Origin: CAYTQK01 sp964439745
GTDB lineage: Bacteria; Desulfobacterota; Desulfobacteria; Desulfobacterales; Desulfosudaceae
Direction of reading: 5' to 3'
Assembly (NCBI GenBank): GCA_964439745.1
Contig: CAYTQK010000076.1
Coordinates: 1 to 12,577 of the forward strand
DNA length: 12,577 bases
Shown here: positions 1-6,731 of the stretch, one piece after another
How positions within the stretch are numbered: position 1 is the first letter of the stretch
How the letters are laid out: every line of letters begins with the position of its first letter
Program-made: the position numbers and the translations under genes
Notes under the pieces: model-generated
The model's database searches: none
Seen by the model: only the letters and a program-made list of their open reading frames with translations
What the model was told of the DNA's origin: nothing

Positions 1-1
1 G

Positions 2-61
2 TTCACAACCAAAGATGCTCGCATTAAACTCGAAAGGCTTTATCCAACATTACAAATGTGA
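2..61 (+). CDS. C-terminal tail of a probable transposase (partial)
   Basis: Only the last 19 codons are in the window, ending in TGA at 59-61. The readable residues include TTKDARIKLERLYPTLQ. This resembles the basic tails that I associate with some DDE-type transposases, where a DARIKL-x-x-LYP pattern is common, but I cannot place the family. The 5' part lies outside the window, so I cannot tell whether the gene is intact. The AT-rich composition and the inverted repeats just downstream support a mobile element. The fragment is too short for a firm call. Confidence 0.35.
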   Translation, partial: FTTKDARIKLERLYPTLQM

Positions 62-73
62 CATGACACTAAT

Positions 74-270
74 CCGGATATTTCACGAATCGACTGGGCC
101 CGGGACCAAGGTGATTCGCCCGAAGGGTGAATTTCTTCGACACTTAAATGGTTCAACTTCCCTAAACAGCCAATTACAATTTGTATTTTGAAAAAAGCCT
201 AAAACCATAAATAACTATTCGAAATTTATTGATTAAACAGCCACCGTCGAAAAATTCATGAAATATCCGG
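74..270. repeat. 197-base unit bounded by 17-base inverted repeats
   Basis: The left arm (74-90) reads ccggatatttcacgaat. The right arm (254-270) is its reverse complement except for one base (86 against 258), so 16 of 17 positions match. The arms face each other as terminal inverted repeats do. The 163 bases between them are AT-rich and hold no gene. I see no target-site duplication directly outside the arms. It could be a miniature inverted-repeat element. Alternatively, the right arm may be the end of the insertion sequence whose transposase tail ends at 61, and the left arm an internal or secondary copy. Confidence 0.5.
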
Positions 271-308
271 GGAGGCGCGCCGCCGCTGGTGAACTTTCTA
301 CCTGGCCG

Positions 309-746
309 TCACTCCTTGGTGCCCGTAAATTCAGGGGCCACGGGGAACTTGGTCTCATAGTCGATGGCCTCCTGGGCTTCCGGAACCCCGTAAAAAGCGG
401 GGAAAACCAGCACCTTGATCACGGTCATCAGGGCCGCGCCGGCCACACCGGCATTCTCCGCCCGCTCCAGCAGGCGCTCCAGTTCTTCATCGCTCAACCG
501 GCGCAGGGAAACCGGTCGGCGCAGCAGCCACAGGGGCCAGCCATACTCCAGCGAGTTCAGCATGAACTTCGTCCCCAGGCGGGTAAAAAAGGGCATGCGG
601 CTGATCACGTAATCGACCCGCGGCAGCCACTTGTCGCTGATATCCCGGGCACCCAGCGCAAAATGCGGCCCTCCGGATGGGATCAAACCGTTTCCCATGG
701 CCGCCAGGATCTCGGTCTGGCGTCTTGACAGGGTTCGCAGCCGCAT
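309..746 (-). CDS. Small uncharacterised protein, possibly a gluconate-2-dehydrogenase subunit-3-like accessory protein
   Basis: The gene encodes 145 residues. The N-terminal part (RRQTEILAAMGNGLIPSGG) resembles the opening of small accessory subunits of GMC-type dehydrogenases (gluconate 2-dehydrogenase subunit 3 family), in which a helix reading roughly 'L..L...L.P' precedes a helical domain. The middle has an Arg/Leu-rich helix (LSDEELERLLERAENAG), and a hydrophobic stretch with VFPAFYGVPEA lies near the C-terminus. There is no signal peptide. The start is fixed by a TAATG overlap with the upstream gene's stop at 746-748 and by an AGGAG (plus-strand 757-761) ten bases before the ATG, which suggests translational coupling. 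A catalytic GMC or FAD oxidoreductase would be expected next, but mobile-element debris lies there instead. The family assignment is an inference; that the gene is real is more secure. Confidence 0.7.
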   Translation of the reverse strand: MRLRTLSRRQTEILAAMGNGLIPSGGPHFALGARDISDKWLPRVDYVISRMPFFTRLGTKFMLNSLEYGWPLWLLRRPVSLRRLSDEELERLLERAENAGVAGAALMTVIKVLVFPAFYGVPEAQEAIDYETKFPVAPEFTGTKE

Positions 747-1255
747 TATGCCTGTTCTCCTGCGCCCGGATATTTAAAGACCTTGTTCCACCGCAGCCGG
801 AAAGAAGGAAGAAGAGCCAGGGCCGGGGGGAAGGGGAAGTGGACCACGGATCGGGAAAGGTCCCGGCCGGCGGTCAAATCCGTAATGGTGCCGTAGCCGG
901 TTACATGGGTCTTGTGCAGATTCCAGGGCCAGAGGTTGATCTTTTCGCCGAGATAGCGGTACGGGCGGCCGTCGTCCCCGGTAAAGAACAGCTCATACCG
1001 GATCTTGCGTTCGGTGAAGTAAAGCAGATGCAGGGTGCCCTGGCAGTCGGCCTTAGTGGCCAGCCCATCCACGGTGATGACACCCCGGGCCTCGTTGAAC
1101 AGAAACTGCCGGGAAAAGGGGTTCAACCATTGCAGCAGATTGCTGTTTCCCCAGGTCAGGCTGAACATCAGCGGCCGCTCCGCTCCGTGGTCGTCCCGGC
1201 CATCCGTGAACCGGTGACTGCCCGCCATCAACTCATCCAGTTTAAACCCGATCAT
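746..1255 (-). CDS. Uncharacterised protein of a probable oxidoreductase-associated operon
   Basis: The gene encodes 169 residues with no signal peptide or clear membrane segment. It is rich in aromatic residues and beta-type sequence, with repeated hydrophobic/polar alternation (LLYFTERKIRYELFFTGDDG) and motifs such as GYGTITDL near the end. I recognise no catalytic motif. The N-terminal 'IGFKLDELMAGSHRF' and the tail 'RSVVHFPFP' recall beta-rich domains attached to large cholesterol-oxidase-like GMC proteins, but this is a weak impression. The ATG at 1255 has a GGAGG (plus-strand 1259-1263) only three bases away, close but usable. The stop overlaps the next gene's start (TAATG), so the two are co-translated and probably act together. 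It is the first gene of this minus-strand unit in the window and is divergent from the U32 gene. Confidence 0.65.
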   Translation of the reverse strand: MIGFKLDELMAGSHRFTDGRDDHGAERPLMFSLTWGNSNLLQWLNPFSRQFLFNEARGVITVDGLATKADCQGTLHLLYFTERKIRYELFFTGDDGRPYRYLGEKINLWPWNLHKTHVTGYGTITDLTAGRDLSRSVVHFPFPPALALLPSFRLRWNKVFKYPGAGEQA

Positions 1256-1418
1256 AATCCTCCGGCCGGCTGCCGACCATGACGCCCGGGATGCTACCCG
1301 GTTACAAAATTAAAAGGCATTGCAGTGTTGCCTATTTCTTATCAATATTCCGGCTGCCGATGCAAGGAAAAAACAGCACCGGCCCGGGGCTGTGCAATAC
1401 AGTTTTTCCCGCTGCCGG

Positions 1419-1448
1419 GTGACATTTTCAGCCCAAAAATGCTACACT
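1419..1448 (+). promoter_or_regulatory. Candidate sigma-70 promoter for the U32 gene
   Basis: A -35-like GTGACA (1419-1424; 5 of 6 against TTGACA) is followed after 18 bases by a -10-like TACACT (1443-1448; 4 of 6 against TATAAT). The expected transcript start would be about 25 bases before the ATG at 1482. Spacing and position fit, but two moderate hexamers can occur by chance. Confidence 0.4.
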
Positions 1449-1481
1449 GACCTGGTGTTATCCTGCAAAAAGGAACGAGCC

Positions 1482-2741
1482 ATGCCCGCCCGCGCAGAAA
1501 AGGTCGAACTGCTGGCCCCGGCCGGCAATTATGAAAAACTCGAAATCGCCGTCCACTACGGGGCGGATGCGGTTTACCTGGGTGATCCCCGGTTTTCCCT
1601 GCGGCATTTTGCGGACAATTTTACCGTTGACCAGCTGTACCGCGCCGCTGAGCTGCTCCGGGCGCACGGCGTCAAAATGTACGTGGCCTGCAATATTTTC
1701 CCCGACAACCGGGAAGCGGCCGAAATCGGGGCGTACCTGGCGGAACTGGCCGAATTATCCCCGGACGCAGTGATCATCGCCGATCCCGGCGTTCTCCTGA
1801 CAGCGCGGCAGACGATTCCCCGCATTCCGGTTCATCTCAGCACCCAGGCCAACACCACCAATCTGCAGTCCGTCCGCTTCTGGGCGGCGCAGGGCGTAAG
1901 GCGGATCAACCTGGCCCGGGAAATGTCGCTGGCGGAAATCCGGGAAATTACCCGTAATTGCTCCGTGGACATCGAAGCCTTTGTCCACGGCTCGGTCTGC
2001 ATCTCCTATTCCGGCCGCTGTCTGCTGAGCCGCTACCTGGACGGGCGGGACAGCAACCGTGGACGGTGCAGCCACCCCTGTCGCTGGCAATACCATCTTT
2101 TGGAAGAAAAGCGCCCCGGCCAATATCTGCCGGTGGCCGAGGACCGTCACGGCACCTATATCTTCAATGCCCGGGACCTGTGCATGATCGACCACCTGGA
2201 CCGGATGATCGCGGCCGGCATCACCTCGCTGAAAATCGAGGGCCGCATGAAAAGCATTCACTACCTGGCTTCCACGGTCAAGGTCTACCGGGAAGCCATC
2301 GACGCTTATTACCGGGACCCAGACCGGTACCGCGTGGACGATGCCTGGCGCCGGACGCTGGCCGCCGTTAACAGCCGGGGATACTCTACCCATTTTTATC
2401 TCGGGACCGCCGGGGCGGCCGATCTGAATGAGACCAACGAAAAGCCCCCTGTCCAGCGCACCTTTGTCGCCAAGGTGCTGCACCAGGACAAAGCCGGAGA
2501 CACCTGCCTGGAAATCCGGAACAAATTGTTTCGTCGCGACCGCATCAACATCCTTCGTCCTGGCTGCCCGGACACCATTGACACCATTGACAAAATCACC
2601 GACGCCCAGGGAGTTTCCCTGGAGCATGCCCAGCCCAACAGCGTGGTGACGGTTCGCCTGCGCGTCTTCTGCCGGCCCCATGACCTGATCCAGCGGCTGG
2701 AAGGTTCCGCTGCCGGCAGCGGAGGTCGTTGCCGTGATTAA
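1482..2741 (+). CDS. U32-family protein, TrhP/YegQ-type tRNA 5-hydroxyuridine synthase candidate
   Basis: The gene encodes 419 residues. The U32 signature is complete: EAFVHGSVCISYSGRCLLS matches E-x-F-x2-G-S-x-C-x4-G-x-C-x-x-S. Two more cysteines follow in GRCSHPCRW, giving the four conserved cysteines proposed in this family to hold an iron-sulfur cluster. The N-terminus (KVELLAPAGNYEKLEIAVHYGADAVY) is the standard TIM-barrel opening. The last ~80 residues form the small C-terminal beta domain of U32 proteins. The length is close to Bacillus TrhP2 and E. coli TrhP (YegQ), and well short of RlhA. TrhP proteins make 5-hydroxyuridine at tRNA position 34 using prephenate. Older annotations call the family peptidases. 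I chose ATG 1482 because AAGGA (1470-1474) precedes it by seven bases and homology begins there; a TTG at 1320 in the same frame adds 54 unrelated residues. RlhA-like or collagenase-like activity cannot be excluded. Confidence 0.9.
   Translation: MPARAEKVELLAPAGNYEKLEIAVHYGADAVYLGDPRFSLRHFADNFTVDQLYRAAELLRAHGVKMYVACNIFPDNREAAEIGAYLAELAELSPDAVIIADPGVLLTARQTIPRIPVHLSTQANTTNLQSVRFWAAQGVRRINLAREMSLAEIREITRNCSVDIEAFVHGSVCISYSGRCLLSRYLDGRDSNRGRCSHPCRWQYHLLEEKRPGQYLPVAEDRHGTYIFNARDLCMIDHLDRMIAAGITSLKIEGRMKSIHYLASTVKVYREAIDAYYRDPDRYRVDDAWRRTLAAVNSRGYSTHFYLGTAGAADLNETNEKPPVQRTFVAKVLHQDKAGDTCLEIRNKLFRRDRINILRPGCPDTIDTIDKITDAQGVSLEHAQPNSVVTVRLRVFCRPHDLIQRLEGSAAGSGGRCRD
2706..2723. other. 18-base perfect palindrome at the 3' end of the U32 gene
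   Basis: The sequence tccgctgccggcagcgga is its own reverse complement and encodes the Ser-Ala-Ala-Gly-Ser-Gly stretch near the protein's C-terminus. As RNA it would fold into a GC-rich hairpin (about 7 bp with a 4-base loop) about 18 bases before the stop codon. No T run follows, so it is not a standard intrinsic terminator. It could protect the 3' end, slow transcription, or be a chance product of GC-rich codons. Confidence 0.35.
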
Positions 2742-2742
2742 T

Positions 2743-2763
2743 AATATGTCCAATATGTCCAAT
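2743..2763. repeat. 9-base tandem repeat aatatgtcc, 2.3 copies
   Basis: Two exact copies of aatatgtcc (2743-2751 and 2752-2760) and a third partial copy (aat) start one base after the U32 stop codon. On the minus strand the unit reads ggacatatt. The motif marks the switch from GC-rich coding DNA to the AT-rich leader of the che operon. It may be a decayed short tandem repeat or a binding site; the sequence alone does not decide. Confidence 0.5.
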
Positions 2764-2883
2764 TAGTTTGTTGCATTCTTTTTGATTTTGTAATAAAATA
2801 ATAAAATTCATTTCGTAATATATCTGGCTTCAGAAGACATGCCGGATGGTTGCCAACCCGACGGTTTTTTTAAGAGGGATGCC
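2764..2883 (+). promoter_or_regulatory. AT-rich leader and probable promoter region of the che operon
   Basis: The stretch 2764-2823 is strongly AT-rich, in sharp contrast to both neighbours, as expected for a promoter zone. TAAAAT (2794-2799) has a poor -35 partner (TTGCAT, 2771-2776, 17 bases upstream), and TAATAT (2816-2821) has none, so I do not assign a specific promoter. No sigma-54 or sigma-28 consensus was seen. AAGAGGGA (2872-2879), just before the ATG at 2884, is the cheA ribosome binding site and decides that start over an ATG at 2839. Confidence 0.4.
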
Positions 2884-5800
2884 ATGATTATTGAAGATGA
2901 AGAAAGTTTGCGAATGTATGTGGACGAATCCTTTGAGCACATGTCCAACATCGAAAGCAATCTTCTGGCAATTGAAAAAGCCGGTGATCAGGCCGACGAG
3001 GAACTTCTGAACGAGGTCTTCCGGGCGGCGCATTCCATCAAAGGAGGTGCCGGTTTGATGGGGCTGAACAAAATCAAGGAATTGTCCCACAAGGTGGAAA
3101 ACGTGCTGGGCATGGTCCGGGAAAAGGAGATCTATCCGGATTCAACCATTATTTCCATCGTTCTGGCCGCCTTTGACAAGCTGCATCACATGATCAGCAA
3201 TATCAAGGAGAGCGAAGAATACGACATTTCCGAAGAGGTCGTTTCCCTGACCGGCCTGACCACGGCCTCCCTGCCCGCCGAAGAAAAATTTAGTGTCTCC
3301 AATGAAATGACCGTGCTCTCACCGGCGGATGGCACCCCCCTCTTTATCAGCACCCAGTTTGACCTGGAAAAGGCCCGCAAAGGAGGAAGAGCGTTATATA
3401 TCATCGAACTGGACCTGATGGCGGATATTCATGACAAGGAAAAAGTTCTCATGGATATGATGAAATCCGTCTCCTCCAGCGGTGACATTCTGGATTCCCG
3501 GATTGACATTGACAAGGTAGGCACGCTGGAGGAATCGCTGCCCGCCCGGCTCCCCTTCTTTATCCTTTTCTCTTCCCTGATCGGGGAAGATATCCTGCCG
3601 ACCCTGTTCGGCGTTGGCAAAAAACAGGTCTACCGGGTGACCGACGAGATGCTTCAGGCGAAAGACAGCACCCAGCTTTCACCGCAGCCGGAGGAGACGC
3701 CTCCGGCCACCCCGCCCCCGCCCCCTTCTGAACCGCCCGCGCCGCCGGAAACGTCCGCCAGCGAAGAGATGGAAAACGTTTCGCCGGTCGTGGAATCCGA
3801 AACAGCCGCTGCCGAGGCCGATGAAATATTCGAATCCCCGGATATGCCCGCGGCCCCGGAAACGGCTCCGCCCGGTTCCCCCAATACCCTGGCGGAGACA
3901 TTAAAAGATGCCTCGCTGAAATCCGCCATGAAACAGACCTCTTTGCGGGTGGATGTCAAGCTGCTGGACAGCCTCATGATCCTGGCCGGCGAAATGGTAC
4001 TCAGCCGGAACCAGCTGCTGCAGAGTATTGCCGCCGATGACATCAAGACGATCGCCTCGGCGGGCCAGCGCATCAACATGGTCACCTCCGAACTGCAGGA
4101 CGTGATCATGCGCACGCGGATGCAGTCCATCGGAAACATCTTCAATAAATTCCCCCGCCTGGTCCGGGACATGTCCCAGAACCTGGGCAAAAAGGTGGAA
4201 CTCACCCTGGAGGGGACCGATGTCGAGCTGGACAAAACCATTATCGAGGCCATCAGCGACCCCTTGACCCACCTGGTCCGCAATTCGGTCGACCACGGGA
4301 TCGAACCGCCCGGAAAACGCAAAAACCTCGGCAAAAGCCCCATCGGCAAAATCCACCTGTCCGCCCTGCACGAGGCCGGCCAGGTCTCCATTGAAATCAG
4401 CGATGACGGCCGGGGCATAGACGGCGAGGAAATCGCCGCGGCGGCCATCCGCAAGGGACTGATCTCCGAACACCAGGCCGGCACCATGAGCAAAAAGGAA
4501 AAGATGGAACTCATCCTGCTGCCGGGATTTTCCACTTCGGAACAGGTCACTGATCTGTCCGGCCGGGGGGTGGGCATGGACGTGGTCAAGACCAACCTGG
4601 AAAAGCTGGGCGGAACCATGGATATTGATTCCGAGCCTGGACAGCACACCTCCATCAATATCAAGCTGCCGTTGACCCTGGCCATCATTCCCAGCCAGAT
4701 CGTGCGGGTCGGAGATGAGACCTACGCCATTCCCCAGGTCAACCTGGATGAACTTCTGCGGATTCCGGCCGAGCAGGTCAAGCACCGCATCGAAAAAGTC
4801 GGTGATGCCGAGGTGGTGCGCCTGCGGGGCAAACTCCTGCCGCTGGTGGACCTGGCCGAAGTGCTCGGGCTGGAAAAAAAATTCATCCATCCCCAGGATG
4901 GCCGGGAATACCGGGAACGCCGCCAGAATGTCGCCGACCGCCGCTCCCGCAAACTTGATCTGCCCAGCGGCAGCAGCGCCGAGGCTATTGAACAGGCCAT
5001 TGACGAAAGCGAAACCGATGCGAACCAGGTCCCGGCCCAATCTGATCTTCCGGCCCGGCGCTCCGCAGAGGATCGCCGGTTTCACGCCACCAGCGCCATA
5101 AATATCGCCGTCGTCTTCATGGGTGACATCAAGTACGGCCTGATTGTCGACCGGCTGCTGGATTCCGAAGAAATCGTGGTCAAGCCCATGGGACAGCACC
5201 TCAAGTTCTGCCAGGAATTTTCCGGGGCGACCATTATGGGCGACGGCAGGGTCGCCCTGATTCTCGATGTGGCCGGCGTGGCCAATACGGCCGAATTGAG
5301 CATCATGGAAATCTCCCGCAAAGAAAAAGCGGAAAAAGAGATCCGGGAAGCGGCCGCCGCCAAGGCGACCCAGGAGGCGACATCCCTGTTGCTCTTCAGC
5401 AATACCGACAAGGAGCAGTTCGCTGTCTCCCTGAGCCTGGTGGAAAGAATTGAAAGTATAAAAAAATCCGACATAGAACACGTCGGCGGCAAGAAAGTCA
5501 TGCAATACCGCGGCGGGGCCCTGCCGCTCTTCTCGCTGGACAATGTAGCGAACGTGCTGCCGCTTCCCGATACCGAGGAGCTGGAAGTCATCGTTTGCAC
5601 CATCGGCGGCAAGGAAATCGGCCTGATGGTCATCCCGCCGGTCGATGCCGTGGAGGTCCCCATCAATATCGACTCCAAGGCCTTGAAACAGGCCGGGATC
5701 ATGGGTTCGGCCATTATCAACAACCAGACCACCCTGATCGTTGATGTGTTCGAAGCGGTCCAGACCCTGTATCCCTCCTGGATGGGCGACCTGACCCAGC

Positions 5801-6198
5801 GCCAGATCAAAAACGGCGTAACCGGAACACTCCTGTTCGCCGAAGACTCGGACTTCTTCAGGCGCCAGGTCAAGGGCTTCCTGGAAGACGGCGGTTTCCG
5901 GGTCATTGAAGCCAAAGACGGGCAGGAGGCCTGGGATATCCTGGAAAAACAGTCCAGCGAAATCGATCTGGTCATCACCGATATCGAAATGCCGGTGATG
6001 GACGGTTTTGAACTGACCCGGCGGATCCGGGCCGATGAGCGGTTCCACCACTATACGGTTCTGGCCCTGACATCCCTGGCCGGAGAAGAGGACGTCATCA
6101 AGGGGAAACAGGCCGGCATCAATGATTACCAGATCAAGATGGACCGGGAAAAACTGCTGGACAGCGTCAAACGTCATCTGGAGAAAAAAGCAGACTAA
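2884..6198 (+). CDS. Hybrid chemotaxis histidine kinase CheA with two CheW-type domains and a C-terminal receiver
   Basis: This cytoplasmic kinase phosphorylates itself and passes phosphate to receiver domains under receptor control. It has 1104 residues. Domains in order are: Hpt at 1-105 with phospho-accepting His50 in AAHSIKGGAG; a P2-like alpha/beta region at ~150-255; a Pro/Glu/Ala-rich linker at ~260-339; a dimerisation domain from ~340; and the ATPase with N box LVRNSVDHG (464-472), G1 DDGRGID (507-513), F box LLPGFS (545-550) and G2 GRGVGMD (560-566). A first CheW-like domain (~600-805) is split by a charged loop at ~667-733. A second CheW-like domain spans ~834-965. The receiver (~982-1104) has E987/D988, Asp1033 in TDIEMP, Thr1063 and Lys1085, so it looks active. 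The organisation recalls FrzE-type CheA-CheY fusions, but with an extra CheW domain. I chose ATG 2884 for its ribosome binding site; the ATG at 2839 lacks one. cheW follows after 23 bases. Confidence 0.95.
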   Translation: MIIEDEESLRMYVDESFEHMSNIESNLLAIEKAGDQADEELLNEVFRAAHSIKGGAGLMGLNKIKELSHKVENVLGMVREKEIYPDSTIISIVLAAFDKLHHMISNIKESEEYDISEEVVSLTGLTTASLPAEEKFSVSNEMTVLSPADGTPLFISTQFDLEKARKGGRALYIIELDLMADIHDKEKVLMDMMKSVSSSGDILDSRIDIDKVGTLEESLPARLPFFILFSSLIGEDILPTLFGVGKKQVYRVTDEMLQAKDSTQLSPQPEETPPATPPPPPSEPPAPPETSASEEMENVSPVVESETAAAEADEIFESPDMPAAPETAPPGSPNTLAETLKDASLKSAMKQTSLRVDVKLLDSLMILAGEMVLSRNQLLQSIAADDIKTIASAGQRINMVTSELQDVIMRTRMQSIGNIFNKFPRLVRDMSQNLGKKVELTLEGTDVELDKTIIEAISDPLTHLVRNSVDHGIEPPGKRKNLGKSPIGKIHLSALHEAGQVSIEISDDGRGIDGEEIAAAAIRKGLISEHQAGTMSKKEKMELILLPGFSTSEQVTDLSGRGVGMDVVKTNLEKLGGTMDIDSEPGQHTSINIKLPLTLAIIPSQIVRVGDETYAIPQVNLDELLRIPAEQVKHRIEKVGDAEVVRLRGKLLPLVDLAEVLGLEKKFIHPQDGREYRERRQNVADRRSRKLDLPSGSSAEAIEQAIDESETDANQVPAQSDLPARRSAEDRRFHATSAINIAVVFMGDIKYGLIVDRLLDSEEIVVKPMGQHLKFCQEFSGATIMGDGRVALILDVAGVANTAELSIMEISRKEKAEKEIREAAAAKATQEATSLLLFSNTDKEQFAVSLSLVERIESIKKSDIEHVGGKKVMQYRGGALPLFSLDNVANVLPLPDTEELEVIVCTIGGKEIGLMVIPPVDAVEVPINIDSKALKQAGIMGSAIINNQTTLIVDVFEAVQTLYPSWMGDLTQRQIKNGVTGTLLFAEDSDFFRRQVKGFLEDGGFRVIEAKDGQEAWDILEKQSSEIDLVITDIEMPVMDGFELTRRIRADERFHHYTVLALTSLAGEEDVIKGKQAGINDYQIKMDREKLLDSVKRHLEKKAD

Positions 6199-6221
6199 CC
6201 ACAGCCACAAGGACAAATGCC

Positions 6222-6680
6222 ATGCAGCAGCCCGCAGAAGCAGTCAGCCGCCATGCCAAAACCGAACTGGTGACATTTTATATCGGTAACGCCCTGTGCG
6301 GTATCAACATTACCGATATTCAGGAAATCAACAAGCAGACCACCAATCTGACCTGGGTGCCCAAATCACCGGATTACGTGGTGGGCGTGCTGAATCTGCG
6401 GGGCATGATCGTTACCATCATCGACCTGGGCACAAAACTGGGATTTCCAGCCCTGCAGGTGGGCAAAAACAGCCGCAATATCATTGTCCATTTCGGCGAA
6501 GAACTGGTCGGCATCCTGGTTGACCGCGTCAGCGAGGTACTATCCGCCGATTCCGATGAAATCGAACCGGCCCCCGCCAACCTGGGCGGGTTGCAGGGAA
6601 AATACTTCAGCGGCGTGCTGAAAACCGATGATTACCTGATCGGTATCCTGGACATCCAGAAAACGCTGGCCGACACCTGA
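6222..6680 (+). CDS. Chemotaxis adaptor protein CheW
   Basis: The gene encodes a single-domain adaptor of 152 residues that links CheA to chemoreceptors in signalling arrays. The CheW fold covers nearly the whole protein: an opening strand ELVTFYIGNALCGINI (residues 15-30), the conserved VVGVLNLRGMIVTIIDL segment (53-69) with Arg60-Gly61 at the position of the receptor-binding arginine in E. coli CheW, and the C-terminal VDRVSEVL and GVLKTDDYLIGILDI elements. ATG 6222 is preceded by AAGGA (6209-6213) at eight bases. It lies 23 bases after cheA and 51 bases before cheB, in one operon. CheA already carries two CheW-like domains, so this free copy probably provides receptor coupling in the array while the domains on the kinase bind partners at their own faces. 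Confidence 0.95.
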   Translation: MQQPAEAVSRHAKTELVTFYIGNALCGINITDIQEINKQTTNLTWVPKSPDYVVGVLNLRGMIVTIIDLGTKLGFPALQVGKNSRNIIVHFGEELVGILVDRVSEVLSADSDEIEPAPANLGGLQGKYFSGVLKTDDYLIGILDIQKTLADT

Positions 6681-6731
6681 CACTACTACCGCATCTCTTG
6701 AAATCACACCTGACTGCAACTGACAAAAATT

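Larger units (their letters stand above)
1..308. other. Gene-poor AT-rich mobile-element remnant
   Basis: This stretch separates the window edge from the 3' end of the first minus-strand gene. It is visibly richer in A and T than the rest of the window. It holds a short transposase-like reading frame ending at 61, an inverted-repeat pair at 74-90 and 254-270, and a small hairpin (113-121 pairing with 125-133 around a GAA loop, with two G-T pairs). I see no other convincing coding sequence. The composition change and the repeats point to an inserted and partly decayed mobile element, with native sequence resuming at about 271. Confidence 0.5.

Noticed and set aside
258..1282. Plus-strand open frames opposite the two minus-strand genes
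   Set aside because: The minus-strand pair has ribosome binding sites, a TAATG overlap and protein-like sequence; the plus-strand products look like random Arg/Gly/Pro-rich shadows.
1320..1481. N-terminal extension of the U32 gene from TTG 1320
   Set aside because: The added 54 residues show no family similarity and overlap the promoter candidate; ATG 1482 has a proper ribosome binding site.
1755..2762. Open frame of 335 codons on the minus strand opposite the U32 gene
   Set aside because: It is a shadow of the U32 coding sequence and starts inside the tandem repeat.
2839..2883. Upstream ATG for cheA
   Set aside because: It has no ribosome binding site, and the Hpt domain begins only after ATG 2884, which has AAGAGGGA in front.
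3901..6216. Long open frame (771 codons) on the minus strand opposite cheA
   Set aside because: It mirrors a clearly real kinase gene, its translation has no recognisable domain, and such shadows are usual in GC-rich DNA.
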